The translations under genes and the position numbers were made by a program. Below the pieces are notes generated by a model. That model searched no databases, was not told the origin of the DNA, and saw nothing but the letters and a program-made list of their open reading frames with translations. A DNA stretch of 58,072 bases from Prochlorococcus sp. AG-402-L18 (lineage in GTDB: Bacteria; Cyanobacteriota; Cyanobacteriia; PCC-6307; Cyanobiaceae). The first letter of the stretch is position 1. Every line of letters starts with the position of its first letter. Location of the stretch: contig QCIL01000007.1 in the NCBI GenBank assembly GCA_003216725.1, positions 1 to 58,072 on the forward strand, read 5' to 3'. Positions 1 through 10,341 of this stretch are shown here, piece after piece.

Positions 1-1
1 A

Positions 2-1237
2 AAGGATGCAAAGTTAAAGGAATTAATTTATGACGTTAGTGATTCCTTATTTAATGAAAATTATTATTCTAAGGAAAAATTCGAGTACCTTTGCGTATGT
101 AGTGGAGGTACAACCTCTAGCTGTGCTAAAAATGGTTTTACAACTCTTGATCTAAGAAAAAATTACAACGACATTCACCTAGATAGAGAAAGCAATTTAG
201 TCACAATTGGAGGTGGAGTAATAATGGGGGATCTAATAAGTTATTTACAAAAACATGATCGAAGTTTTCCTATTGGACTTTCTAAACTTCCTGGGGCAGG
301 CTATATACTTACTGGTGGAGTAAGCCCACTTAGCAGAGCCTACGGATTAGCCATTGATAATATTGAATCAATAAAAGGTTTCTTGGGTAATGGCACATTT
401 ATCTCTTTAAAAAAAAATCAAATAAGACCAGAAAAACAATTAATTTGGGAAGCGATTAAAGGTGCAGCACCCTTCTTCTCAATCATTACCGAAATAGAAC
501 TTAAGACTATTCAATCTAATCCAATTAAGGTTATTGAAGGATTTGTAAATCTAAATGAACTTTCAGAAATAATAAAGTTATCAGAGGAATTTCCAGAAAA
601 TATTAGTCTTCAATGGATTTATGCCCAAAAAATTTATATATATGTTTTTGCAGAACTTAAAAATAATTTAGAGGATAAAAGAACAGAAAAATACTTAATG
701 CTTCTAGACAAATTTCCTGCTTTAGAAAAAAATTTTTATGAGAACTTTAACAAAATAAATTTCTTCCCAAAGGAATTGAATTTATATGAGCTTAATGCAA
801 ATAACCATTCTGAGGTAATTAGTCTTCTTGGAGAAGATTTAAAAAATAATATCTCTATATTTATAAAATGTTTAAATGAAATTATGGAAGAGAAACCTAA
901 TGATTCCTGTTATGTTGCTTCTCAACAACTAGGTTGCAAAACTAAAAAGTTAAATCATGGTTCAAGCTTTTTTGTCCATAGAAAAAGTACTTGGAAACCA
1001 TGGATATATGCATCATGGAAAAAAAATGATCTTCAAGAAAAGGAATTAGCTTTGGACTGGATTTATAAATCTTGGAGTAGCCTAAAAAGGTTTTATCCAA
1101 ATATTCACTTAGCCCAACTTCATAATCATTTAAATTCTCATGAGGAAGAACTTTCATTAGCTTTTGGAAATAGAATGAATGAATTAAAAACTTTAAAGAA
1201 TATTTTTGACCCACAAGGTATTTTGCCTCCTTTATAA
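2..1237 (+). CDS. FAD-linked oxidase (FAD_binding_4 type), 5'-truncated by window edge
   Basis: The frame is open from base 2 with no stop, so the gene starts before the window; 411 residues are visible. The first part carries CSGGTTSSCAKNG followed by FTTLDLRK, the FAD pyrophosphate-binding signature of the PCMH/FAD_binding_4 fold. The next block, GGVSPLSRAYGLAIDNI, matches the second conserved FAD-contact segment of glycolate, berberine-bridge and aldose oxidases. The C-terminus ends in FDPQGILPP, the usual substrate-domain ending (compare FDPxgxlnP). A first ATG at 224 lies after the FAD motif and is therefore internal. The substrate cannot be told from the sequence. It sits 30 nt upstream of the SulP gene on the same strand, so the two may be cotranscribed. 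Confidence 0.8.
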   Translation, partial: KDAKLKELIYDVSDSLFNENYYSKEKFEYLCVCSGGTTSSCAKNGFTTLDLRKNYNDIHLDRESNLVTIGGGVIMGDLISYLQKHDRSFPIGLSKLPGAGYILTGGVSPLSRAYGLAIDNIESIKGFLGNGTFISLKKNQIRPEKQLIWEAIKGAAPFFSIITEIELKTIQSNPIKVIEGFVNLNELSEIIKLSEEFPENISLQWIYAQKIYIYVFAELKNNLEDKRTEKYLMLLDKFPALEKNFYENFNKINFFPKELNLYELNANNHSEVISLLGEDLKNNISIFIKCLNEIMEEKPNDSCYVASQQLGCKTKKLNHGSSFFVHRKSTWKPWIYASWKKNDLQEKELALDWIYKSWSSLKRFYPNIHLAQLHNHLNSHEEELSLAFGNRMNELKTLKNIFDPQGILPPL

Positions 1238-1267
1238 GCTAACTTCGTAATTATAAAGAAACTTACA

Positions 1268-2833
1268 ATGTCAAATTTCTCAAGATATTTATCCAAAAAT
1301 TGGTTGGATGATCCAAAATCAAATATTCTCTCCGGCTTAGTTGTCGCTTTTGCAATGATCCCAGAAGCAATTGCTTTTTCAGGTATAGCTGGTGTAGATC
1401 CTAAAGTTGGCCTTTTTGGTGCATTTTGCTTATCTATAACAATTGCGATTGTTGGAGGAAGAAGGGGGATGATCACTTCTGCAACAGGTTCAACAGCTCT
1501 TTTGATGACCGGACTTGTTGCTTTTGGAGAATCAAAAGCTCCTGGATTAGGAGTCCCATATCTTATTGCCGCTGGAATATTAACCGGGATTTTTCAAATA
1601 CTTTGGGGATATTTAAGACTTGCCTACCAAATGCGATTCGTTCCAACAGGAGTATTAAGTGGATTTGTAAATGCATTAGCACTTTTAATATTTCAAGCAC
1701 AACTACCCCAGCTAGGAATAGGTATTAAAGAATCAAAGGGATTGGTTGCACAAACTATAAGTCAATATCCAGTTAACTCTCAAATCCCAATAGTTTGGAC
1801 TCTTGTAATCCTAGGATTAGTTATTATTTATGGACTTCCAAAAATCACAAAAGTAGTACCATCTCAACTTATTGCGATAGTAGTTATTACTCTGATAAGC
1901 ATATTCTTCAACCTAGATGTTCCAACTGTAAGCGATTTAGGCAAATTACCGGATGGATTACCAAGTATTTCTTTACCTTTTGGATCAATAGAAAATGGGA
2001 AAGTACCTTTTAATCTCGAAACATTAGGGATAATTTTACCAACCTCACTTGCAATATCACTTGTAGGTTTAATGGAAACCTTTTTAACACAAGATATTTT
2101 AGACGATGTAACTGATACAAGTTCTAATAAAAATAAAGAAGCAAGAGGACAGGGAATCGCAAATATTGTTGCGTCTTTATTTGGTGGAATGGCAGGTTGT
2201 GCCTTAGTTGGGCAATCTGTAATGAATACTGAGAATGGTGGCAAATCTAGATTATCAACACTCTCTTCAGGTATATCTCTCCTAATTATGATAATCCTCT
2301 TGAAGTCTTGGATTGGAGCCATACCAATGGCTGCTTTGGTAGCAATTATGATAACAATCGCAATAAGTACAGCAGATATAAACGGATTAAAAAATATTAG
2401 AAGAATACCTAAAAGTGATACTGCTGTCATGCTTATGACTTTTGCAGTTACTATGCTTACAAAACCTCATAATCTTGCACTTGGCGTTATTGCAGGAGTT
2501 GCTTTAGCTGCAATTCTTTTCAGCAGAAAAGTCGCAAAAGTTATAACTGTCTCAAGAGCAAAAGATAATGATTTAATTACCTACAAAGTAAAAGGACAAT
2601 TATTTTTTGTAAGTAAAATTTATTTTTTACAAGGATTTCATATTCATGAACATCCTGAAAATATCGTAATTGATATGTCTTTAGCTCATATTTGGGATCA
2701 AAGTGGTGTTGTTGCTCTTGAGCAAATTATTAGAAAATTCCAAAATGGTGGTTCAAAAGTTGAAATTGTAGGATTAAATAAAGAAAGTCTTAACTTATTT
2801 GAGAGACTCGGTGGTATCGAAAGCGCTCATTAA
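1268..2833 (+). CDS. SulP-family anion transporter with C-terminal STAS domain
   Basis: A 521-residue membrane protein. The N-terminus (LSGLVVAFAMIPEAIAFS) and the GGRRGMITSATGS segment are typical SulP transmembrane features. About ten to twelve hydrophobic segments run to residue ~420. A cytoplasmic tail from about 430 to 521 (VIDMSLAHIWDQSGVVAL, then EIVGLNKESLNLFERLGG) has the STAS fold pattern. In marine cyanobacteria, SulP proteins include low-affinity Na+-dependent bicarbonate transporters (BicA) as well as sulfate transporters; the sequence does not separate these for me. The stop is 7 nt from the end of the convergent metA gene. Confidence 0.85.
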   Translation: MSNFSRYLSKNWLDDPKSNILSGLVVAFAMIPEAIAFSGIAGVDPKVGLFGAFCLSITIAIVGGRRGMITSATGSTALLMTGLVAFGESKAPGLGVPYLIAAGILTGIFQILWGYLRLAYQMRFVPTGVLSGFVNALALLIFQAQLPQLGIGIKESKGLVAQTISQYPVNSQIPIVWTLVILGLVIIYGLPKITKVVPSQLIAIVVITLISIFFNLDVPTVSDLGKLPDGLPSISLPFGSIENGKVPFNLETLGIILPTSLAISLVGLMETFLTQDILDDVTDTSSNKNKEARGQGIANIVASLFGGMAGCALVGQSVMNTENGGKSRLSTLSSGISLLIMIILLKSWIGAIPMAALVAIMITIAISTADINGLKNIRRIPKSDTAVMLMTFAVTMLTKPHNLALGVIAGVALAAILFSRKVAKVITVSRAKDNDLITYKVKGQLFFVSKIYFLQGFHIHEHPENIVIDMSLAHIWDQSGVVALEQIIRKFQNGGSKVEIVGLNKESLNLFERLGGIESAH

Positions 2834-2839
2834 AAAAAT

Positions 2840-3730
2840 TTAATTAAGACTAACTTGCTGATAACAAAACCAAAGCCATTGCTGAAAAAGCAAATTCCTA
2901 TGAGATCTCCAAGCGGTTTTTGAACTATTTAAATCAAAATTTACTGGTGGAGGGACATCTCCCTTTTCTTTGTCCCTTTCAATTTCACTAATAATTCTAT
3001 GAACCGTATATTCAGGATGACCTAAATGCATAAGTTGTTTTTGATCATTGGATTCAAATATTGTATATCCAACGTTTTCTCCATATGCCAATAAATTCAA
3101 TTTCCCTTCTTTTTGAGCCTTCTCCATCTCGAGATCTGGTAATCCTGCGAATCTACTTTGAGGACAAATAAATTCATCATCTTGTGTTCCCATTAAAGGA
3201 TGTCCAGGAACAAGGCTTTTTAAAGGGAATACCCCAAATAATTTCCTATCAAAAACTTTCTTATCAACTCCTGCCAAATAAGCCAACGCAAAGCCTGCCC
3301 AACATAATCCAAGAGTACTAGCACAAGAACTTTTGGCTTCATTTACAATCTTAACAAATTCATCCCAATACTTAACATCCTCAAAGGCTAAGTGCTCAAT
3401 AGGTGCTCCAGTGATAATAATTCCATCTAACGGTTCTGGATTATTTGCCTCTTCCCAAGTTATATACAAATTATTTAGATGATTAAGATCCCATGTTTTA
3501 TAAGTGTGAGTTTTAAGCTTTATCCAAACTGGCTCTATTTGAAGAGGAGATAAACCAAGTGGATGAAGTAAATTAAATTCATACTGCTTTCCAAGAGGCA
3601 TGATATTCAATATACCAATCCTAAGAGGACGTATATCCTGTCTTTTTGCTAATTCTGGTTCGATCCAGGATATATGATTTTTCTCAACATCACTTATCTT
3701 GTGATAGTTGCTAGGAATTATTAAAGCCAA
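2840..3730 (-). CDS. metA: Homoserine O-acyltransferase MetA, predicted acetyl-CoA specific
   Basis: A 296-residue member of the MetA (HTS) family, which activates homoserine for methionine synthesis. The catalytic Cys is C143 in STLGLCWAG; the partners H238 and E240 lie in GHPEY. The residue that sets acyl-donor choice in the family (position 111 in E. coli, Gly for succinyl-CoA, Glu for acetyl-CoA) aligns here with E112 in TGAPIEHLAF, so the product is predicted to be O-acetylhomoserine. That fits the adjacent metY gene, 13 nt upstream on the same strand, which uses O-acetylhomoserine. The two are very likely one operon, transcribed metY then metA. Confidence 0.93.
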   Translation of the reverse strand: MALIIPSNYHKISDVEKNHISWIEPELAKRQDIRPLRIGILNIMPLGKQYEFNLLHPLGLSPLQIEPVWIKLKTHTYKTWDLNHLNNLYITWEEANNPEPLDGIIITGAPIEHLAFEDVKYWDEFVKIVNEAKSSCASTLGLCWAGFALAYLAGVDKKVFDRKLFGVFPLKSLVPGHPLMGTQDDEFICPQSRFAGLPDLEMEKAQKEGKLNLLAYGENVGYTIFESNDQKQLMHLGHPEYTVHRIISEIERDKEKGDVPPPVNFDLNSSKTAWRSHRNLLFQQWLWFCYQQVSLN

Positions 3731-3743
3731 TAAATCTCCTTTC

Positions 3744-5087
<1,344 letters not shown>

Positions 5088-5143
5088 CTATTATCTATTT
5101 AACTTAAAAAAGTCCCAAAAAAAAACAAAAAAAAGATAAAAAT

Positions 5144-5845
5144 TTATAAATCCTTTTTTAATGAAGGGTAATTATCTTTCATATATAAACTAAAATCCTC
5201 TTTTATCTCAAATCTAAGTTTCTCAATATTTGCAGAATCTATTATTGGAAAAGTTTTATTAGCCTCAGGATCTTTTTCAGTAATTGATTTCCAATTCTTA
5301 CCAACATCTTTTTCAGAGTTGTTTAAAACCTCATCAAAATTGAAATACTTATCATTATTTTTAGCGTCAAATTCGCTAAAAGCTTTATTTATTAGCTCTT
5401 TTCTATTTTCGAATAGATTCTTTGCTTTTAAAGTATCTGGGAGACCCATAACTGGTTGTAATTCCTTAAGAAGTTTTATTTCCTCTTCAATTAAAAGCTG
5501 CCAAACACTATATTTATTTTTTGGAAGATTAGAAATATTAAAAATATTAATTTCATCAAGGTAAAATTTTAACCATAAATAATACGATTTTTCTTCAATA
5601 GTTTTTTTAACGGATATCTTTTTGTTTTCGATCTTTGGGAGTAACTTCTCTGCTTTCTTCAAAAATTGTCTATCTTCTCTTTCTAAATTAATTAATCCCC
5701 ATCTTTGACTGTAATCCCATAAATCTTCGTATCTTATTAAGTCTTCTTGATTCCAACCAAGAGCTTTAAGTTCATGAGAACGATGTGATAATTCCTTTTT
5801 CAAAAAAAACCTTTTAAACCATAATAATTCTAACCCCGCAATCAA
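5144..5845 (-). CDS. Conserved-type hypothetical protein with N-terminal membrane anchor
   Basis: I do not recognise a family. The 233-residue version given starts at a TTG. The frame stays open upstream to base 5884 (stop TAA at 5885-5887), and the codons there add a hydrophobic run (TAFFICLLILIAGLELLWF) that looks like one transmembrane or signal-anchor helix. No ATG or GTG exists in that extension, so the true start is unclear and could be a rarer codon such as ATT at 5858-5860. The rest is charged, Lys/Glu-rich and predicted cytosolic or lumenal, with Trp-containing motifs (YEDLWDYSQRWG) near the anchor. It lies between metY and the 502-residue gene on the same strand. Confidence 0.6.
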   Translation of the reverse strand: MIAGLELLWFKRFFLKKELSHRSHELKALGWNQEDLIRYEDLWDYSQRWGLINLEREDRQFLKKAEKLLPKIENKKISVKKTIEEKSYYLWLKFYLDEINIFNISNLPKNKYSVWQLLIEEEIKLLKELQPVMGLPDTLKAKNLFENRKELINKAFSEFDAKNNDKYFNFDEVLNNSEKDVGKNWKSITEKDPEANKTFPIIDSANIEKLRFEIKEDFSLYMKDNYPSLKKDL

Positions 5846-5896
5846 GATTAGTAAACAAATGAAGAACGCAGTTTTTTTAGTAAATTAAACAAATAA

Positions 5897-7405
5897 TCAA
5901 TTATTAAAATAACTATTAATAATTTTCAATACATTGATATAACTTGGATTTTTTTTAGAGATTTTATCACTATGTTCATTATTTTTAGGATCATTTTCCT
6001 CTTTGCCAATAAACAATTTCTTGTAAAGGGTTTCAATATCATTAAAAATAGAATCTTCTTTTAATTTTTCATTTAGTTCTAAAGATAATTCAGATTTTAC
6101 AGATTCTTGACAAAAATTAGTGATTTCCTCTGAACTAATTAAAACCTTATAAATTTCTTTTTTTTCTTCTGAATTAGCATTAAAGCATAAATAAATCAGA
6201 TTAATCATTGAACAGTTATTATTTTTGATTTTGAATTCTTTATAAATATTTGGCCAAAATTTTAAGGATTTTAGACCTTCTAAACCTCCTTGACTGAGAG
6301 AGTATTTATTACACCAAATTACAAATTCTTCGATATCTTTTGGACATCTGTTGAGTTGCAAAAGCATATCTGATAAAACTTGACCTGCTTGAAAATTCCT
6401 TGTTGGTTTGCCTTCAGTTGGTAGAGTCATACTCCCTAAGACATCTGCCTTTACAGCATTTAGTTGAGAAAAAGTATAATCTCCTTTTTCGCAAAATTTA
6501 TCATTAATTACTTCCTTTGCACTAATAACTTCTTCACCATAACCAAGTTCTTTTAATGAAAGATATTTATTCTCTAATTTTTTTTCTTTTCTTACTTGTA
6601 ATGATACTGATGCGGCCTGATCTAAACATTGAGTTAACAATATCGTATTAATGGTGGGTAGCATACCTGGCTTATCGGAATGGAAGTTATTTACAAAACC
6701 TGCAAAAATGGATGAGATGTTTTTTATTGATTTAATATATTGACATTCAATATTATGGACGCCAGGAGAAACTTGAATTTTTGGTGACAATTGATTCAGA
6801 ATACGAGCTCCTATTAGAGCAGTTAGAGCATCAGGATGGCAGAAATTTGCAGTAAAACTATCATTAGGATTTCTCAAAGCTCCGTGACGATGAAATCCTG
6901 TAAAAAAAGCTAAATTTGGATATTTATTACATAAAATAAAAGGATTTTTATTTTTATTATCAAAACAGAAAGAACCTACAAGACAACCAAGAACCACATT
7001 TTCTCTTTTCAAATTTTTTCTGAGTTCTAAAGCATGTTTTACATCATCTTGTATGTGATTACTGTTTGAAGCAAGAATAACTATCTTACATTTTAAGAGA
7101 AGATCTTTTAGATCAAAAGACTTTCTTTTTCCCTCCAAATAATAATGCCCCATTTTCTTAATCTTTTCAATGATCTCATTATCCATATTCGATAGAACAT
7201 CATTGGAGAAAGCGCCTAACAAATCTCTACCTTCCCGAGGAGCTAAAAGAATATTATCTGATTTTCCATGCATAGCACAATTGTATGCTAAAGATGCAGG
7301 ATATAAACCAACACTGTAAAGTCCAACTTTGCAGTTCTCTATATTTTCAATCAATGAAAAAAAATATTTTTTATAATTTATGTCTTCTATGAAATTATTC
7401 TTCAT
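5897..7405 (-). CDS. Uncharacterised protein, possible NAD-dependent dehydrogenase fold
   Basis: A 502-residue soluble protein of no family I can name with confidence. Residues ~25-140 look like a Rossmann-type domain: CKVGLYSVGLYPASLAYN could be a degenerate nucleotide-binding loop, and CKIVILASNSNHIQDDV resembles the second half seen in GpsA and opine dehydrogenases. The later region (LPTINTILLTQCLDQAA, then LPTEGKPTRNFQAGQ) is helix-rich, as in the C-terminal domain of that superfamily. The classical GxGxxG is not intact. It diverges from the stpA-like gene across a 166-nt spacer, so a link to osmolyte metabolism is possible but only inferred. Confidence 0.55.
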   Translation of the reverse strand: MKNNFIEDINYKKYFFSLIENIENCKVGLYSVGLYPASLAYNCAMHGKSDNILLAPREGRDLLGAFSNDVLSNMDNEIIEKIKKMGHYYLEGKRKSFDLKDLLLKCKIVILASNSNHIQDDVKHALELRKNLKRENVVLGCLVGSFCFDNKNKNPFILCNKYPNLAFFTGFHRHGALRNPNDSFTANFCHPDALTALIGARILNQLSPKIQVSPGVHNIECQYIKSIKNISSIFAGFVNNFHSDKPGMLPTINTILLTQCLDQAASVSLQVRKEKKLENKYLSLKELGYGEEVISAKEVINDKFCEKGDYTFSQLNAVKADVLGSMTLPTEGKPTRNFQAGQVLSDMLLQLNRCPKDIEEFVIWCNKYSLSQGGLEGLKSLKFWPNIYKEFKIKNNNCSMINLIYLCFNANSEEKKEIYKVLISSEEITNFCQESVKSELSLELNEKLKEDSIFNDIETLYKKLFIGKEENDPKNNEHSDKISKKNPSYINVLKIINSYFNN

Positions 7406-7571
7406 TTTTGGAAATTCTTGATAATTTTTTTTAATTTCTTACCCATATCAACATTTTTCTACATTAAAGCAATTTTTGACGATAGCAAATTATTTATTGT
7501 AAATATTGAATTTTTTAATTTATAATTCCTGTGAAAATTATTATTTAAAATAAAGAGAAATTATTTATAAT

Positions 7572-8801
7572 ATGGAGTATATGGCAAGTAATTTAAAGAT
7601 ACAAAAACAATTAATTTTATCTAAAAATATATTATTTATTCAAGATATTGACGGAGTTTGTATCCCTTTAGTGAAAGATCCAATGACTAGAAAATTAGAA
7701 TCAAAATATATCTATGCAGCCAAAGAATTAGCAGAGGAATTTTTTGTACTAACTTGCGGAGAACATGAAGGTCCAAGAGGCGTAAATAGGATAATAGAGA
7801 GAAGTTTAAGAAGTTCCATTGAGCCAAAAAAGAAAAAACTCTACCTAAGAGGCTTAGCAGCCTGTGGAGTTGAATATCAAGAAAATAATGGTGAAACAAG
7901 TTTTGAAGGAGTTTCAGAAAAAGAAATGAATTTTCTTTCTATAGTACCCACTTTATTAAAACCAAAATTTGATTTAATAGTTAAGAATATTTTCCCTGAA
8001 CTTAACCAAGAAGAAATTAATTTTCATGCAGCAAAATCAATATGTCAAACACGCTTTTCGCCAACAATTAATTTTAATAGTCTTTTTGAATTAGCAGGCA
8101 AGGATTATGAAAAAAGAAAACTTATCCAAATTAGTTTTGAAAAAATGATGAATGAAATCATATTCAAGGCTGAAACTGAAGGCCTCAAAAACTCTTTTTT
8201 TCTACATATTTCCCCAAATTTAGGTAAAGAAAATGATAGCGAAATTATAAAACTTTCTTCTAAAAGTGATATTGGATCAACAGACATACAATTACTTATA
8301 AAAGGAGCAGTTAAAGATTCTGGAGTTTTATTTCTTTTAAATAAATTTATTGAAATTAAAACTGGCAAAGCTCCTTTTGGAAGTAATTTTAATTTTAGAA
8401 ATTCCCCAAAATCTTTCAGAGAAAAAATTGATTTATGCAAAAGATCTATTGAGATAGATGATATGCCTGTAATTGTTGGGGTTGGGGACACTATAACCTC
8501 TAAAAAAAATATTGGTGAGAAAAGTTATTTAAGAGGGGGAAGTGACAGGTCATTTCTAGAATTTATACAAATACTAGGTAATGAATTTGGTATTAATAAT
8601 AAAATAATTTTTGTAGATAGTAGTTCTGGTGAAGTTGAAAGGCCTTCTACAAAAAAAACTGGTTTAATAGGTATCAGTGATTTTCATGACAACTTAAACT
8701 TTGATATAGTTTTTAAAAATGGTCCCAAAGAATATATAAGTTGGTTTATTGAACTTGCTAAAAAAAGATCAAATTTTAAAATAAAACAAGTAACTTTTTA
8801 A
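7572..8801 (+). CDS. stpA: Glucosylglycerol-3-phosphate phosphatase-like protein (StpA family)
   Basis: A 409-residue protein resembling cyanobacterial StpA, which removes phosphate from glucosylglycerol-phosphate in compatible-solute synthesis. The N-terminal FIQDIDGVCIPLV (D25, D27) fits the HAD-type DxDG nucleophile motif, and MPVIVGVGDTIT near residue 300 could be the distal acidic HAD motif. Length agrees with the family. Starts at ATG 7572 or 7581 (MEYMAS...) are both possible. No glucosylglycerol-phosphate synthase gene (ggpS) is nearby. High-light Prochlorococcus are thought to rely on sucrose and glucosylglycerate, so the substrate here may differ. The next gene, arsS, begins 31 nt after it. 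Confidence 0.75.
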   Translation: MEYMASNLKIQKQLILSKNILFIQDIDGVCIPLVKDPMTRKLESKYIYAAKELAEEFFVLTCGEHEGPRGVNRIIERSLRSSIEPKKKKLYLRGLAACGVEYQENNGETSFEGVSEKEMNFLSIVPTLLKPKFDLIVKNIFPELNQEEINFHAAKSICQTRFSPTINFNSLFELAGKDYEKRKLIQISFEKMMNEIIFKAETEGLKNSFFLHISPNLGKENDSEIIKLSSKSDIGSTDIQLLIKGAVKDSGVLFLLNKFIEIKTGKAPFGSNFNFRNSPKSFREKIDLCKRSIEIDDMPVIVGVGDTITSKKNIGEKSYLRGGSDRSFLEFIQILGNEFGINNKIIFVDSSSGEVERPSTKKTGLIGISDFHDNLNFDIVFKNGPKEYISWFIELAKKRSNFKIKQVTF

Positions 8802-8832
8802 GTTTGAAAGACAATTTTTAAATACTAGATTT

Positions 8833-9765
8833 ATGAAAGAAAAATTCCCCTCAATATATAAAAAACCTATTGAAACATTGCAAATTAATATAGGTTACAA
8901 ATGTAATCAGGCTTGTAGGCATTGTCATGTCAATTCTAGTCCACTGAGGACTGAAAAGATGTCTAATGAAATAATATCTCTTATTCCAAAAATAATTGAA
9001 AAATACAAAATCAAGACATTAGATATTACAGGTGGTGCGCCAGAACTTCACCCAGAATTTAAAAATCTTATAACCAGTTTAAGCTCAAAACAAGTTGATA
9101 TTATCGATAGGTGTAATTTGACTATTTTCTTTGAAGAAGGTTATCAAGACCTTCCTCAATTTCTTGCAAAGAATAATGTTATAGTTACGGCTTCGCTTCC
9201 ATGTTATGAAAAAAATAATGTTGAGTTTCAAAGAGGTTTTGGGGTTTTTGAAAAAAGTATTAATGCTATAAAAATTCTTAATGATTTAGGCTATGGAAAG
9301 AAAGAAACTGATTTAAAATTGAATCTTGTTTATAATCCTGTAAGCCCTATTCTTCCTCCTTCTCAGGCAAAATTAGAAGAGGACTATAAAAAAATATTAT
9401 TTGAAAAATATAATATTGTTTTTAATAGCTTATACACAATAACTAATATGCCAATAAATAGATATCAAGAATCTCTAAGAAAAGAAGGGAAACTAGATAC
9501 TTATTACAAATTACTAAAAGCAAATTTTAATGAAAATAATTTAGAAAATCTAATGTGTAAAAAATCTATTAGCGTAAATTGGCTTGGTGAAATTTATGAT
9601 TGTGACTTTAACCAACAAATAAATTTCAGAGAAAATAAAGGACCAAAGACACTTTTTGATTTATTAGATGAATCATTTACTTTTGACTACGAGATAGCTG
9701 CAAAAGAACATTGTTTTGCTTGCACTGCAGGAGCAGGATCTAGCTGCGGAGGAGCTTTAACTTAA
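8833..9765 (+). CDS. arsS: Arsenosugar biosynthesis radical SAM protein ArsS-like
   Basis: A 310-residue radical SAM enzyme. The [4Fe-4S] cluster motif CxxxCxxC is C24, C28 and C31 in GYKCNQACRHCHVN. The C-terminal domain (DUF3641-like) ends with clustered cysteines, CFACTAGAGSSCGG, which with the upstream CDFNQQ region resembles the family's auxiliary site. ArsS acts after the arsenite methyltransferase ArsM in making arsenosugars. No arsM is in this window. It is 31 nt downstream of the stpA-like gene on the same strand and ends 6 nt from the convergent fur gene. Confidence 0.85.
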   Translation: MKEKFPSIYKKPIETLQINIGYKCNQACRHCHVNSSPLRTEKMSNEIISLIPKIIEKYKIKTLDITGGAPELHPEFKNLITSLSSKQVDIIDRCNLTIFFEEGYQDLPQFLAKNNVIVTASLPCYEKNNVEFQRGFGVFEKSINAIKILNDLGYGKKETDLKLNLVYNPVSPILPPSQAKLEEDYKKILFEKYNIVFNSLYTITNMPINRYQESLRKEGKLDTYYKLLKANFNENNLENLMCKKSISVNWLGEIYDCDFNQQINFRENKGPKTLFDLLDESFTFDYEIAAKEHCFACTAGAGSSCGGALT

Positions 9766-9771
9766 AATCTG

Positions 9772-10227
9772 CTAAATGCAATTAGGACATATAGCTCTAA
9801 CATTTAAAGAGGATTCAATTAATTTAAACCCATTCACTTTTGCTGCAACTTTGCCTGCCTCTAAAACCTTTTCATTTTCGAATTCTTCTGTTCTTCCACA
9901 CCTAATACAAATTAAATGATGATGATCAGGAGTATCGTTACTAAGCAATTCATATCTGTGTCCACCCTCACTGAGTTCTAATTCATGAAGCAAACCCATT
10001 TTTACTAAAAGTCTTAAAGTTCTATAAATTGTTGCAAGTGAAACTTTGGCACTTGATTTAACTAACTTTTCATGAACCTCTTCAGCACTAAGATGCTTTC
10101 CAGAACCAATATTTTCAAATAAATTAAGAATCTTAAGCCTTTGAGGAGTTAACCTTTTCCCATCTTTGTGTAAATCATCGCCAAGAGGAGACGTAATGAC
10201 ATTGTATTGAGAGGAGAATGACAACAA
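9772..10227 (-). CDS. fur: Fur-family metal-responsive repressor (Fur or Zur)
   Basis: A 151-residue Fur-family regulator. The winged helix is residues ~25-90 (RLTPQRLKIL, KVSLATIYRTLRLL), followed by the dimer and metal domain with DHHHLICIRCG. Two CxxC pairs, C107/C110 and C147/C150, form the usual structural zinc site. SLATIYRTL places it with Fur/Zur rather than PerR. I cannot split Fur (iron) from Zur (zinc) by sequence. The start is TTG: codons at 10225 and 10222 are both TTG, with an in-frame stop just upstream and no ATG. A candidate operator lies in the divergent spacer before it. Confidence 0.9.
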   Translation of the reverse strand: MLSFSSQYNVITSPLGDDLHKDGKRLTPQRLKILNLFENIGSGKHLSAEEVHEKLVKSSAKVSLATIYRTLRLLVKMGLLHELELSEGGHRYELLSNDTPDHHHLICIRCGRTEEFENEKVLEAGKVAAKVNGFKLIESSLNVRAICPNCI

Positions 10228-10239
10228 CTAACCCATGAC

Positions 10240-10269
10240 TATTCTCAATAATAACTCTTGATGAGAGTA
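10240..10269. promoter_or_regulatory. Imperfect inverted repeat, candidate operator between fur and the isochorismatase gene
   Basis: The arms TATTCTCAATAA (10240-10251) and TTGATGAGAGTA (10258-10269) are inverted repeats matching at 9 of 12 positions around a 6-nt centre. The site lies in the 114-nt spacer between the divergent fur and isochorismatase-like genes, about 13 nt before the fur start. Fur-family genes are often autoregulated, so this may be the operator. It does not closely match a textbook Fur box. Confidence 0.3.
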
Positions 10270-10341
10270 AAACAACTTTTTGATTTAAAATGTTTACTAA
10301 AGTCCTCCAAAATATTATGTTGAATATAAATTTATACAGAA

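Noticed and set aside
1864..2430. Long minus-strand open frame opposite the SulP gene
   Set aside because: It mirrors hydrophobic codons of the real gene and has no family features.
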